This document shows positions 10,400 through 21,974 of a DNA stretch of 64,000 bases, in pieces. Below the pieces are notes generated by a model. That model did no database searches. It was not told the origin of the DNA and saw only the letters and a program-made list of their open reading frames with translations. Source of the DNA: Ovis canadensis (lineage: Eukaryota; Chordata; Mammalia; Artiodactyla; Bovidae); NCBI RefSeq assembly GCF_042477335.2, contig NC_091251.1, positions 93,263,501 through 93,327,500 on the forward strand, written 5' to 3'. The translations under genes and the position numbers were made by a program. The number at the start of each line of letters is the position of its first letter. Positions within the stretch are counted from its first letter, which is position 1.

Positions 10400-10684
10400 A
10401 CGCCGAGAGCGCAGTCTCCCGCCGGCTTTTCTCCAGCCTGCATTCCGGGTCCCCTTCTGATCAAGCCTCGGGAGTTGGGCTGATTGCGCCTCCACCTCCC
10501 CGATCCCCACCCCCCCTCCGCGCAGCGCCCGACCCGGCCTCGCAGCCTGCGGTTATCCGCAGAGGAGGCGGCGAGTGAGCGCGCGCCGACCGTCTACACG
10601 GTTTCTCTCTCTTTTTTCCCCCCAAGGAGAGCGCGCGGCGGACGCGCCCGGACGCGCGGCGGCACCGGGAGGCCGGGCCGAGCG
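10400..10684 (+). other. probable non-coding exon 1 (3' edge seen, 5' edge unknown)
   Basis: The right edge is set by a near-consensus donor: AGCG at 10681-10684, then GTAAGT from 10685. The left edge is arbitrary, because no start-site motif fixes it; transcription could begin anywhere from about 9700. The sequence next to the donor is GC-rich with a pyrimidine stretch (about 10600-10624). I see no convincing protein start that would read through the donor, so it is best seen as 5' untranslated. It pairs well with the candidate second exon at 14727-14879, giving a first intron of 4042 bases. A weaker alternative donor (GTGAGC) lies at 11049. Confidence 0.55.
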
Positions 10685-10888
10685 GTAAGTGGCTCCAGCG
10701 CCCGGAATTCGGGGAGGGGAGTTGGGGGGTGCAAGACTCTTGACAGCCCCTACCCCATTTCTGGCTAGGACGTGGGTCCAGGGCACGGAGCAGTACACCG
10801 GGAGGCCGGTCAAAGTTTTTAATTTCCGATTTGGTGGCGTGCTGATAGCGCAACCCGGCGGGGGCGAGTCCGAGCTGCACCGCGCCCG

Positions 10889-10907
10889 GCGCGCGCGCGC
10901 GCGCGCG
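10889..10907. repeat. (GC)n alternating tract
   Basis: Alternating G and C (gcgcgcgc type) for about 19 bases just inside the putative first intron. Alternating GC is the classic Z-DNA-prone sequence. Confidence 0.9.
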
Positions 10908-11060
10908 CACCTCGGAATCTGAATCTGCACAACTCTCCGCCAGGCGCCTGTGCGAGAGGCCGGGAGACCCGCGCCCCGGTCGGGGCGGCTGCGCCCACTC
11001 AGCCGCTCTCGTTTCCTCCCGGCTGACCCTTCCCCTTCAGTCACCTGGGTGAGCGCTTTG

Positions 11061-13600
11061 CACGCTGTGCTGGAGGGACAGGCCGAGAGGTTTGATCGTG
11101 AGAAAGGGGGAAGAGCAGCTCTGTGCCCGTGGGTGGTTCATTTCTCTCCCGGGGGTCTGGTGGGGAGCGAAATCCTAGGATGCTCTAACCTGCTTTTTCT
11201 TGGAGCAAGTAAACCACGAGAGGGCTGAGGCGTTGTGAAGGTACTGCAAAAAAGAACTTTTTCTTCTTTGCCCCATCTGTTTCCAACTTCGATCCTGACC
11301 TTAAAAGAAATTTGCCAAGCTCCCTATCGCTCCACGGCATTTCTAGGTGGACAAGTAATCTTGTTGGGCAGGTTGAAATTTCATCGGTTCACCATTTGGA
11401 GAACACAGAGACGAGGAAAGTGGCTCACTTTCAAGGAAGATGTTTAATTGAGTTGTTGGTATTCGTTTTGAAGAGAAGCAAAGCTAATGGACCCTAGGAT
11501 GCATTTATCTTACAAATTTTATTTTTCTTGACGGGTATTTTAGAGGCAGCACTCAGTGAAATTCTTACTACCTGCTAAACGATTACGTTTGTAAACTGGG
11601 AGCCTGTGATGCGATGCAAATTTCAGAGTAGAGGTGTCGACTTTCATCAGGTTCCAGGTCTGTCTGGATGAACTGGAGTTGGCGTTTCCTCTATAAAGCA
11701 AACCTTTCATGTTGAAACTCTGACTCAGACTCTTAAAGCCATTGTTTTTATACCCGTACTCTGTGGGAGTTAAGTGTCAACTTTCTCTCATTTTCTCATA
11801 TGGAATATTCATCCCAGGCAAAGATTCTCTCACTTAATATTTTGGGAAAGTACAGGATAAAGTCATGTAGAATCATTGCCTGCACCCAGTTTAGTAACAG
11901 TATTAATTTTCTGTATAATCCGGATTTAATGACCTTCACTTTCCTCTTTTTCATTTTTTCCAAAGCTACAATTAAGCCACCTTTACCAGATTTAAAAAAA
12001 TAATAATCTGATGGAAATAATATAGAACAGTGCTAACAGGAGTAGTCTCAAATAAAAGGTTTTCATAAAGCAGTTTATGGTCACTGAAGTGTCTATTAGA
12101 TGACGTGCCAGTTCTTAAGGACAAAATTAATGTTGAAATATTTTTCCCATGAAATAAATTATTTATACTTAGGCATTAGCAATTAACAGTGCATTTAAAA
12201 TGCTTTGGGTGATGATTTGCACAAAAATGGTTAGGAGCAAAATAAGAGATTTTGAGGGGTGAATGGTATTTGTGGCTGTTAACTTATTTTTTTATCCCAT
12301 TATGCTTAAGTGAAGGACTCCTGAAGTGGACTATATCATTATTCTCTAGTTGAGTGAGGGAACAAGTTTGGCAGGTGGCTCAAGACAGTCAGCAGGTGTT
12401 GCTGTTAGCTTCTCTGTGGTTGCTGGTACTGCTCCTTGAGTTTGAAATTGCTGTTCCGGTGCAGTGAACTTTTTAGATCTGAAGCGTCAGGCAGTATTAA
12501 TTGTGACTTCATCATAGGATTCTGTGATGAGGTTGATGAACTCCTGGTAATAATTGCAATACTAATTGCAAAGCAGCTCACTCAATTTTATAGTAAGAGT
12601 CTTTTAACTCTGTCCTTTCACTGTGATTTCCTGGTTTTCTTACTTTGCTTTTGCATTGAATTAGATGTGTAATTTTGGTGTAGGTCTCTCCACCCCTATC
12701 CCTGGCCACATCTTGAATTTTTTTTAAAAGAACTATTGAGAAATACCTTTTAGTAACTTTATTGAAGCCATAGATTGAAGATTGCTGGAGATAAGCGATT
12801 TTGCAGAGACTTTGGAGGACCTTGGTTGACTGTGAGTTGGGCCGTGTATCTGTTCTATCAGTTAGAGTTTTTTAGTGAATGGCTGTTTTCTCTCTTTGAG
12901 CTGTGAAACAGGAGCATGAGGAGAGGCGGAGCATGTTTAAGAGTACAGATCCTCTCAATCTTTGCAATTTAGGGGAATGTATGTAGTGATTGACGATAAA
13001 TGAATATATGCTTCCTATTGGTCCTCACTGTCCTGCCATCATTTCTATTGGTCCATGTCAGTGTACATATGAAGTATACCTAGCCCGAAGATCTTCAGGA
13101 GACGTTGCAGATTTGAGCCTTTTGGTAAACTGATGAAATTGGACTTTCTCTAAAGAAGGCAGACTAACTCATCCCCATAACGTAGAGCTTTGTTGTTCAG
13201 TTGCTAAGTCTTGAGTAGAGCTAGTCCTCTGATATAGAATGCATCTTTCTTCTTGTCAACTCAGATCACAGAATTTTATATCTCCAATTCAGAAAAAAAA
13301 AATTTATCTCCATAATATCACTGTATTCCTAATCTTTCGAGGTTTGTAGTAAGTCAAACAGTATTTATTGAGTGCCTCTGTCTGGGAGGCATGCTGTTGA
13401 GTTCTGTGATTCCAGTGGTGGGTAAAACTGTGTTCTGGGGCTCGAGAAACAGTGCAGTGGGGCATTTGTAGTGACCCTTCCCTGGTTTGATGTTCTGATA
13501 CCCTGAGACCCCTATAAAAGTGTTGCATAGCTGGCAATTATTTTTGAATTATAACATATTTGAATTAATTTTGGAAATAATGGGGCCCAGTATTTGTCTT
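11061..13600. other. intron-like unique DNA
   Basis: No gene or clear mobile element in the first part. About 13345-13520 resembles the start of the ancient repeat seen at 2205 ('cagtatttattgagtgcctc'). Open frames here (70 and 78 codons) show no domain or splice support. Confidence 0.5.
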
Positions 13601-13602
13601 TA

Positions 13603-13779
13603 GGCTTCCCTGGTGGCTCAGACGGTAAAGTGTCTGCCTACACTGCGGGAGACCTGGGTTCGATCCCTGGTTCGGGAAGATCCTCTAGAGAAGGAAATGG
13701 CAACCCACTCCAGTATTCTTGCCTGGGGAAATCCCATGGACAGAGGAACCTGGTGGGCTACAGTCCATGGGGTCACAAG
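13603..13779 (+). mobile_element. Bov-tA SINE, 3'-truncated
   Basis: Head 'ggcttccctggtggctcaga', box-B-like 'gggttcgatccctgg' and Bov-A core are intact; it stops at 'catggggtcacaag', short of the usual cgactgagc end. Confidence 0.9.
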
Positions 13780-14034
13780 AACGTTTGGGCTTCAAATTTT
13801 CCAGCTATGGGATATTAAAAAGTAATCAAACCTTTTCCTGAACTATCTTTCTGAAAAAAAAAAAAAAATGTATTTTTTTTCCCCCACAGTGAAGCTTCAT
13901 CTCTTTGCTGCAGAAATTATTGAGAATATGTATATGAAAGAAACTTGTAAACCATAGTTTTATTTGCAACCACATGTTCGTTCTTTCTGACGAACAGATT
14001 CGTAGATTGTTAGAAGGGATTTTGAGCGTAAATC

Positions 14035-14170
14035 ATTTAGCCCTTCTCCATTTTCCAGATGAGGAAACAAGCCCAGAAAGTTGAAGTGATTTTTATGAAG
14101 AGTATAGGAGAACTGGTCAGTGATCACGCAGTGACTGGAAGACAGGTCTTCAGATTTAACTGTATTCTTT
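14035..14170 (-). repeat. MIR-like SINE relic
   Basis: 'ttttccagatgaggaaacaa' followed by a tract like 'aagttacttgcccaggtcacacagc' fits the antisense core of MIR. Very decayed. Confidence 0.45.
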
Positions 14171-14370
14171 TGTTTGCTGTTGTTCGCCCCACCCCCCCAT
14201 CTTAGAGTCTATCATGTTAAAATTTATTTACTACTTTTTCCCTCCACTCAAGCATTCAGTATTTATTAAATGTCTAAAATGAGAAGAAGCAAAACTTAAT
14301 GAGACAAAATGCACATGAAGGTTGAAAAGCCATGAAACACTGCATTGATGTCGTGTTCGGTAACTAAGCT

Positions 14371-14632
14371 TTGCTGCTACTGCTGCTGAGTCGCCTCAGC
14401 CGTGTCCGACTCTGTGCGACCCCATAGACGGCAGCCCACCAGGCTCCGCCATCCCTGGGATTCTCCAGGCAAGAACACTGGAGTGGGTTGCCATTTCCTT
14501 CTCCATTGCATGAAAGTGAAAAGTGGAAGTGAAGTTGTTCAGTCGTGTCCAACTCTCAGGACCCCATGGACTGCAGCCACCAGGCTCCTCCGTCCATAGG
14601 AGTTTCCAGGCAAGAGTACTGGAGTGGGGTTA
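14371..14632 (-). mobile_element. Bov-A2 SINE (two Bov-A units)
   Basis: Antisense dimer: 'tgctgctactgctgctgagt' start, first unit 'tgtccgactctgtgcgaccc', linker 'gcatgaaagtgaaaagtgg', second unit 'tcgtgtccaactctcaggac', ending 'gtactggagtgggg'. About 95 bases before the candidate coding exon. Confidence 0.9.
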
Positions 14633-14726
14633 CTCAAATTACGAAGTTGTGGAGAAAGAAATTATGAGTTAGTTAAAAATATTTACATCATAGCGCCTGT
14701 AGTTTTTTTTTTCTTTTTTAACTCAG

Positions 14727-14879
14727 AGGATAATATACTTGTATACACTTTAGAGAAGCCAGATTTAACTTGTAGTTGACCATTTTTTCCTTAAACTCAT
14801 TTTTCATTTGTAAAAAAGTTGTTGTGCCCCCCTTATTTTTGTAACCATGGCAACTTCAGGCCTTGTCTCTCAGCTACAG
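14727..14879 (+). other. candidate exon 2 carrying the start codon
   Basis: A 153-base segment bounded by strong splice signals. Upstream is a pyrimidine tract at 14703-14719 (T10-C-T6) and 'aactcag', AG at 14725-14726. Downstream is ACAG/GTAAGG, with GT at 14880-14881. The first 120 bases contain no ATG at all, which suits a 5' leader. An in-frame TAA lies near 14811, so the ATG at 14847 cannot be an internal methionine of this exon. The stretch does not match any repeat family I know, though a Bov-A2 SINE ends at 14632. With exon 1 in the CpG island, this would be the usual mammalian arrangement of a non-coding first exon followed by a start-codon exon. Not proven: no transcript data, and the downstream partner exon is not found. 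Confidence 0.5.
14847..14879 (+). CDS. candidate N-terminal coding segment of an unidentified protein (partial)
   Basis: Eleven open codons, MATSGLVSQLQ, ending in phase 0 exactly at the donor. The start has the best possible Kozak bases seen here: A at -3 and G at +4 (aaccATGG). It is the first ATG in the candidate exon and is preceded by an in-frame stop. The peptide is too short for a domain call; it has no signal peptide and no strong charge, so a cytosolic or nuclear protein is the mild default. I do not recognise the gene. No downstream exon of matching phase stands out up to 64 kb, so the next intron would be very long or would end outside the window. It could instead be a chance cluster of splice-like signals. 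Confidence 0.42.
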
Positions 14880-14899
14880 GTAAGGGTTATTGGGAGGTG

Positions 14900-17760
14900 A
14901 GGCAAGGGAGGATTTGTTAGGTGGAGGTATAATTGCACATAAAACAGGAAAATGTTGTAGAAGCTTCCTGTTGAAAATGTGAGTGATATATATATAGCCC
15001 CACCCAACTTCCACTGGGGTAATCTGAGCCAGGAGAGAAGAAACATCCCTGCCACTTGGGTGACTGCCCTTTTGATGAGGGACTCTCCCTTCCCCCAGGA
15101 AGGGTAGAGCGCTGTGTTATTGCTTCATCGCTCACACAAAAATTTGTATCTGTTCCACATTCAGGGCTATTTAAAATAGGGGTGTTCCACTATCACTTGA
15201 GGTTGACAATCTAACAACTTTCTATCTATTGCACTTGTACTGTTTGGGTCAGGGAAATAAATTGGCCTCACTGGATTTTTGTTTTTTTTTTCTATGCTTA
15301 GCTAATTGAAAGAAAAAGAAAAAAAAGCCAAAACCCACACACTTTTATAGCACTTTGTTTTTGAAGGGTTTTATACAGACTAGGTTAATTACTCTTAGAT
15401 GATAGCTCATTTATTCGTTCGGTGGGTTTTTGATGAGCACTGGAGCAAGTCGTAGAAACATGGAAAAGATCCCCTTTACCTTGGATCTCTTAAACACAGA
15501 TGGTTTGAGTGAGGATGAATAACACAAGTGTGACTGGGCTCGTAATCACCTGGGTGAGAGAATGCATAGGGAGTATCTTTTGAGGTTAGGGACTGGTCCA
15601 CATCCACTTTCTCCTTTTATTTCTGCCTGGGAGGAGTGATGTAACTCCAGCTGTGAAGAGGACGTGAGTGTTTTCTTGAGGATCTAGGGAGATGACACCA
15701 AATGACACGGAGGAACGTCAGGGGCTTCTTCCGTTGGACTTTAGTCAACAGCAGTGCCTTGAGAGGGGTGTGCCACCGGGGCAGGCGAAGCTGTTTCTCT
15801 CGGCCTCTGCAGGTCGGGATGAGAATTTTCAGCCTTTGGCTTCCTAATTTGTTCCTTGTCATGTTGCACCAAGTTCTCCCTCTAATTAGAATTGTAGTAT
15901 GCCTAACTTTAAATTGTGGGAAACGGGCGATTACATAATGTTAGATTTCCCTTTTTTTTCAGTTCAGGAGAGGCATGGGGAGAATGTTTGCTTGTTGGAG
16001 AATGCTGACCTGGAGATGGAGAGTTACTGATTTGCACAAACACAGGGGTCACTTAGAGGCGACTGGAGCTGACTGACCAGCCAGCCGTGGTGGCCACTGG
16101 CTTCCTTTTTGTCTTTCTCCTCCCCTAGAGTAGGTCCAGGTTAAATGATTTTCAGAGACACGAGGGTGAATTTTGGTTATTCCTCTTTTCTCTATTTTTT
16201 TCCAGAAAGCCTTTTACCAAAGCTGTAAGTATAGTCTATAGCCATTGATTGTTCCTTTGCGGCTCAACGTCTTGCTCCCTTTTAGAATGAGGTCCAGACT
16301 TCTCAGAGTGAAGCTATTAAGAAGTAAAAAGCAAAGGGCTGTGTGCTGAATGACCACATTCCTATAGTTAAGACTTGACTCTGATCAGTATCATTTACGT
16401 TGGGTCCTATATTATTTTTTTCTAATTCATTTTTTTTATATTCTCAATTATTTGCCTAGATAGGAATTATAGTTTGATATATTCTGAGATCTTTGCATTT
16501 CCTTTTACAGTCTTAGTTCTCACAATTGACTGACTGTTGGTTTTTATAAGTTTCTTTTTATTTTTTGATGCTTTCAGAGAAACAACTGATGACTAAACTG
16601 TGATGTTTCAAGTTTTTAAGAACAGAGGGTTACTTATATGGAGATACTTATAGGAGGTATATATAATTATACATTAATAGAATGTTGTAAAATTTTCACC
16701 CAGTTTGGCTCTGATTCCTTGTTTCACCTGTGCATACTTAGGGAAATAAATAGGAGTGTTTTCCATATTTTTGCAAGAAATGTAAATATGTGACTTGTGA
16801 GAACCATACTGCCTTTTCTTTCAGAGACTGAAAACAAGTTGTTCTTCCTCTTGAAATGAGGGCTAGTGTGTAGCCGATTTAAGTCCTCCGTTTCCCTTGG
16901 CCATACTTCTGGCTGCCCCAACGAAGACCTCAGAAGCTTCTGTCAATATATTTTGCTAGAGTCTAATTTCTGAGTAGCTGGAATTTCACGTGTAAAGAGA
17001 GCGTGCTCTGTGTGCTTATATATGTTTGGGATGGGGTTTGACTTCTGGCTCAGAATGTGTCCTTGGGAAACCCGTTCGGAGGCTTAAGACTGAATGTGGT
17101 TCCTGACCGTCATCTCTTTTCTGGTTTGAGAAGTGCCTGCGATTCTTCCAAGAGCCTCAGTGTTACTTTATTTATTTATTTTAATTAGGATCTTAGCACT
17201 GATATTTTGCAATAGGAAATGGGGTATAATAATTGCATGACAAAATAATGTTTCAGTAGGTACATGATAGGTTTTGGAGAGCTATAGGAGTCACAGAAAA
17301 GGCTTATTAAGAGAGCCTCAACCTAATAATCACTTTCAAAGGGATTGTTCTGAAGGCTGTCGTCAAGGGAGTATTTAAAAACAGTGATTTTTCAAGGGTT
17401 TGGATCAGGTGTGTAGGGGAGGGTTGGCAGCTCCCAGTGGGCTGTGGGGTATTTCTCTGGGTGGATGGGTGGTTTGAAGAAACTCAACAGGTGATTCTTT
17501 TATGCTCCTCCCCTACTCAGTTGAGAACACAATGACTTTTATATCATGTTTGGATTTATGCTTGACAGTAAGGTGCATGTGGAAGCTTCAGTTTGGATGG
17601 GTATAGGAGAGCCTCCGATCATGTGTACTGTCCCCTTGGTTGAAAAAGACAACTTGGAAGAAATTTGGAAATGACTGCCAGCAGCTGAAAGGATCAGGCT
17701 GCTTAGAACTCCTGCAGTGGTGCTAGAACAAGTAAATCCAATTTGGTGGTTGCCTGTGGC
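14900..17760. other. intron-like unique DNA
   Basis: No mobile element is obvious over most of this stretch, which is unusual for the window. No exon is supported. Open frames of 60-83 codons are scattered on both strands without domain signals. Confidence 0.5.
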
Positions 17761-18127
17761 ACTTACTTTTATTACTGGGGTAAAGAACACATAGCCTAAA
17801 ATTTACCGTCTCAGCTGTTGTTAAGAATACAGTTTAGTCATGTTAAGTATATTCACGTTGTTGTGAAACAGAAGTTCTGACTGCTTTCATCTCACAAATT
17901 GGGAACTATACCCCCTATACAACTTCTCCTTTCCCTTCCCCCATCCCTGGCCATCACTGGTCTACTTTCTGTTTCTATGAATTTGACCTTTTTAGATACC
18001 TCATACAAGTGGTATCGTGTGGTATTTATCTTTTTGTGACTGGTTTATTTCTCTCAGCATAGTGTCCTCCAGGTTCATTCCTGTTGCCACATGGTAGGAT
18101 TTCCTTCCCTTTTAAGGCTGAATAATA

Positions 18128-18336
18128 TTGTGCTTTGTGCTCAGGCGTGTCCAACTCTTTGCGACCCTGTGGACTGTAGCCCACCAGGCTCCTCTCTCCA
18201 TGGGGATTCTCCAGGCAAGAATGCTGGAGTGGGTTGCCATGCCCACTTCTAGGGAATCTTCCCAACCCAGGGATCTAACCCAGCTTGCCTGCATTGCAGG
18301 CGGATTCTTTACCATCTGAGCCACCAGGGAAGCCCC
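18128..18336 (-). mobile_element. Bov-tA SINE (first of a tandem pair)
   Basis: Antisense Bov-tA from 'ctttgtgctcaggcgtgtcc' to the tRNA head 'gagccaccagggaagcc'. Directly followed by a second partial unit; the pair seems to have inserted together, flanked by 'aatatt'. Confidence 0.9.
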
Positions 18337-18470
18337 AAAATACCAGAGTGGGTGCCCATCCTTTCTCCAGGGAGCTTTGTGACCCAGGAATCGAACTGGG
18401 GTCTCCTGCATTGTAGGTGGATTCTTTAGCAACTGAGCCACCGCCAGCTGAGCCACCAGGGAATATTACA
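18337..18470 (-). mobile_element. Bov-tA second partial unit
   Basis: Continues without spacer from the first unit: 'ataccagagtgggtgcccat', 'caggaatcgaactggggtct', then 'gagccaccgccagctgagcc' with a short duplicated head end. Same arrangement as at 61871-62190. Confidence 0.85.
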
Positions 18471-19465
18471 TTGTATGTGTGTATCACTTTGTTTACCCGT
18501 CCATTCATAGGTGTACACTTGGGTTGCTTCTACCTCTTGGCTATTGTGAATAGTGCTGCTATGAACATGATGCTCACGTATCTCTTTGAGACCCTGTTTT
18601 CAGTTCCTTTGGCTATATACTCAAAAGTGGGATTTCCGTATGATATAATGGTTCTATTTTTAATTTTTTTGAGTAACCTCCATACTCATTTTCATAGCAG
18701 TTATACCATCTTACACTCCCACCAGCAGTGTTTCAATGTTATTGCCCTTCTTTGCCAACACTTGTTATTTTTTTTTATTATTTTTTGATAGTAGCCATTC
18801 TAATGGGCAGGAAGTAATGTCTCACTGTGGTTCTGATTTGCATTTCTCTATTGATAAGTTATGTTGAGCATCTTTCATGTGCTTGTTGGCCATTTGCATA
18901 TCATCTTTGTAGAAATGTCGTAAGTCCACTCATTTTTTGATTAGGTTATTTGAGATTTTGTTGTTGAATTGTAGGAGTTCTTTATGTATTTTGAATATTA
19001 GTCCCTTGTCAGGTGCATGATTTGCATGTATTATCTCCCCTTTCGTACACCTCCTTTTTACTATGTTGTGTCAGTTAATGCATGAGAGTTTACAATTTTG
19101 TTGTAATCCCATCAAAAAGCAATCCCTTTTGCTTTTAGCATCGTATCCAAGAAGTCTTTGCCAAGTCCAACATCATGGAGTTTTCTGTGTTTTTGTCTAG
19201 AAGTTTTTAAGTCGTACTTCCTACGTTTCAGTCTTTAATCCATTTTGAGTTAATTTATATATATAGTGTAAGAAGAGGATCTAACTTCCTTCTTTTGTGT
19301 GCAGATATCAGGTTTTCTCAGCTGAATATGTTGAGGAGACTGTGCTTTTCCCTTTCAGTGGTCTTACTGTCCTTGTCGAAGACCAGTTGGCCACATTCTT
19401 GATGGTTTCTTTCCGGACTGACTTCTGTTTCATTGATCCATTTGTCTGTCTCTATGGTACCAGGG

Positions 19466-19673
19466 CTTCCCTCATAGCTCAACTGGTAAAGAATCTACCG
19501 GTAATGCAGGAGACCCAGGTTCAATTCCTGGGTCAGGAAGATCCTCTGGAGAAGGAAATGGCTATTACTCACTTCAGTATTCTTGCTTGGAGAATCCCGT
19601 GGACAGAGGAGCCTGGCAGGCTACAATCCATGAGATCGCAAGAGATGGATATAACTTAGCGACTAAACCACCA
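19466..19673 (+). mobile_element. Bov-tA SINE
   Basis: Head 'gggcttccctcatagctcaa' to 'cttagcgactaaaccaccat', inside antisense L1; the L1 resumes at 'gtcagtaccactttaag'. A short 'gtacca' repeat flanks it. Confidence 0.9.
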
Positions 19674-19789
19674 TGTCAGTACCACTTTAAGCTTTTTAGA
19701 TTAGTTTTGTAACATATATTGAAGTCAGGAAGTTTGAGTGATACTTATTTTTAACTTACGCTGTTGTAGGTGTTGAGAAATAGAGATGT

Positions 19790-20570
19790 AATAGAGAAAT
19801 TGAGAAAACAATTCAGAGAATTCTTCATTTTTTGGGAGGAGATGAGACCCACTTGAAGAATTAAGTAAGATGATTTAAATGGCAGAATGTAGGTGAGGCT
19901 GTCAACCGGCAACTAGTATAATAAGACCTATAGTCTAGCACTTCCTAGTTTACAAAGTGTTTGCACAGATATTGAGTCCTATGATTTGGGAAAGCTTCAA
20001 AAAGGTGATGAACCTTGAATTGATCTTGAAGATTGAATGTGTTACCTCAATGGGTATAAATACTCAAACCATCTGTGTCAGTTCTAGCATTGTGCTAAAG
20101 AAAATTACCGTCAGTCTTTTTAATGAAAGCCTCTGATAGTAATCTCAAGATTTTCAAAGGGGGTCAGTTATTATGAGACCTTTCACTATGTGGTATTTTT
20201 TTCATTGACACTCTTTTGCCTTTCCCATTCCAGTCCAGTAATTGCTGATTTTCCGTATCTGCTCAACGAATAGCAGTGGGCCACACAAAGATAGAATACT
20301 TAGCCATAGTATTGTTGTATTTTCTAGGATGTACAGAGAACATAAAATTAACCTGGCTGAGTTGTATAGGCTGAATTGAAGGAGAGAGACTGGACCTAGA
20401 ACAGCAAACTCAGTGGCTACTTTAATAATTTAGGCTGCATAAGACGTACTTTCTCACCTTCTTAATAAAAGTATAAGGATATTTTGGATAAGTGTATTAC
20501 TTGAGGGGGCAATTGGTAGAATTTCTATGGAGGAAAGATGTGCTATGCTTGCATATACAAAGCAAAGCAT
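19790..20570. other. non-coding, nothing recognised
   Basis: AT-rich DNA without clear repeat or exon signals. Confidence 0.5.
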
Positions 20571-20576
20571 TGTTTG

Positions 20577-20806
20577 GGCATCCCAGATGGTGCTAGTGGT
20601 AAAGAACCTGCCTGCCAATACAAGGGACATAAAGGACGTGGGTTTGATCCCTGGGTCGGGAAGATCCTCTGGAGGAGATCATGACAGCCCACTCCAGTAT
20701 TGCCTGGAGAATCCCATGGACAGAGGAGCCTGGCAGGCTACAGTACACAGGGTTGCAAAGAGTTGAACACAACTGAAGTGACTTAGCATGCACTCATGCA
20801 CGCACA
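20577..20806 (+). mobile_element. Bov-tA SINE
   Basis: Head 'gcatcccagatggtgctagt', box-B-like 'gggtttgatccctgg', end 'gaagtgacttagcatgcact'. It lacks a few bases in the Bov-A core ('ccagtattgcctggaga'). Confidence 0.9.
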
Positions 20807-20920
20807 AGGTATTATTTAGTGGTGACCAAATTAATCCAAGTCTGCATGGGTGGGTCTGGAAGGAGTAATTTACTTACTAATTAACTCATAAGTATTTATT
20901 GACTCCTACTACATGCCAGG

Positions 20921-21094
20921 TCTTCCCCTATGGCTCAGCTGGTAAAGAATCCATCTGCAATGCTGGAGACCTGGGTTCTATCCCTGGGTTGGGAAGATCC
21001 CCTGGAGAAAGGAAAGGCTACCCAATCCAGTATTCTGGCCTAGAGAATTCCAAGAGTCAGACATGACTGGATGACTTTCACTCACTCATTCACT
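20921..21094 (+). mobile_element. Bov-tA SINE with internal deletion
   Basis: Head 'gtcttcccctatggctcagc'. The stretch between the Bov-A core and 'gagtcagacatgactg' is missing (join at about 21050). Flanked by 'acatgccagg' on both sides (about 20911 and 21095), a 10-base duplication. Confidence 0.9.
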
Positions 21095-21606
21095 CACATG
21101 CCAGGGGCCAGTGAGTGCTTCTAGTGGAAAAAGGATGCACAGCTCCTGCCCTCATGTGGCTGATAATATTCCAGTGATTGATGTGGTCCTTCTCAGTGAT
21201 CCATTCCTCTCATCTGATTGGATTTTTCCTTTTTGCCAAAAGCCACCTGTTTTACTTTTGATGCAAAACAATTGTAGCTGTTTATTATGAAAATAGTCCT
21301 ACATTAAATATTCTTTGTGTGGAGGAAGAAAAAAACACTAGACAGTTCTGCCTCTTGGTTTCCAAGGAGATCTGTCTTGGCTAAATTTATTTTATCAAGT
21401 GCTTTTCTAAGTAACAGAACTAAAGGAAACAGGCTTTAATGAATTTTGCTTAAGGTTTTCCTGAGGACCCAGATAAGGTTTTCAAATCTTTTTTTTCTTC
21501 CCCCTACTTCCAAGCCCACTCCAAGGAAATCTAAACACTTAGTTTTGGCTACTTCTAGATTTTTCCACCAATTGTCAGGTCTTTAAAGAGTCGTATACCC
21601 CTTTTG

Positions 21607-21815
21607 GGCTTCCCTTGTAGCTCAGTCAGTAAAGAATCTGCCTGCAATTCAGGAGACCTGGGTTTGGTTCCTGGGTCGGGAAGTTCCCCTGGGGAAGGAA
21701 ATGGCAATTCACTCCAATATTCTTGCCTGGGGAATCCCGTGGACAGAGGAGCCTGGCAGGCTATAGTCCTTGGGGTTGCAAGAGTCGAACACGACGTAGC
21801 GACTAAACTACTGTA
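21607..21815 (+). mobile_element. Bov-tA SINE
   Basis: Complete layout from 'gggcttcccttgtagctcag' to 'cgaacacgacgtagcgacta'. Confidence 0.92.
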
Positions 21816-21974
21816 CACCTGTTGGATCTTCAGTCATTTGTTCGTTCATTAACAAATCTTCATTGTTCATTTGTTATGAACCAGGTAACTGTTTCATTTG
21901 TAGTAGGAAAGTTGAGGGTTGAATTAAACTTCCCTTGAGATCAAATGTTAAAATTCTGTGAACGTATTATTATG

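Larger units (their letters stand above)
9540..11060 (+). promoter_or_regulatory. CpG island promoter
   Basis: GC content and CpG density rise sharply after about 9540 and fall after about 11060; nothing else in the 64 kb resembles it. The island has no TATA box. It holds a TCTCGCGAGA element, an X-box-like site, a GC box, and many G/C homopolymer runs. Splice-donor signals on the + strand at its right edge suggest the main transcript runs left to right. Both strands carry long open frames here (up to 247 codons), but these come from GC bias and proline/glycine/arginine-rich translations, and I do not treat them as genes. The exact start site cannot be set from sequence; it probably lies between about 9700 and 10560. 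Confidence 0.88.
17765..19780 (-). repeat. L1 LINE 3' half, antisense
   Basis: A long antisense L1 stretch: 'ggccatcactggtctacttt', 'tatgaatttgacctttttag', then after two SINEs 'ctattgtgaatagtgctgct', 'atttgcatttctctattgat', 'tgcttgttggccatttgcat', 'ttagtcccttgtcaggtgca', and, after another SINE, 'aacatatattgaagtcagg'. It is broken by Bov-tA insertions at 18128-18470 and 19466-19673. Many stops; inactive. Confidence 0.85.

Noticed and set aside
9740..10510. Long open frames (up to 247 codons, both strands) in the CpG island
   Set aside because: GC-rich DNA lacks stop codons by chance. Frames overlap on both strands, translate to low-complexity proline/arginine/glycine, and run through homopolymers.
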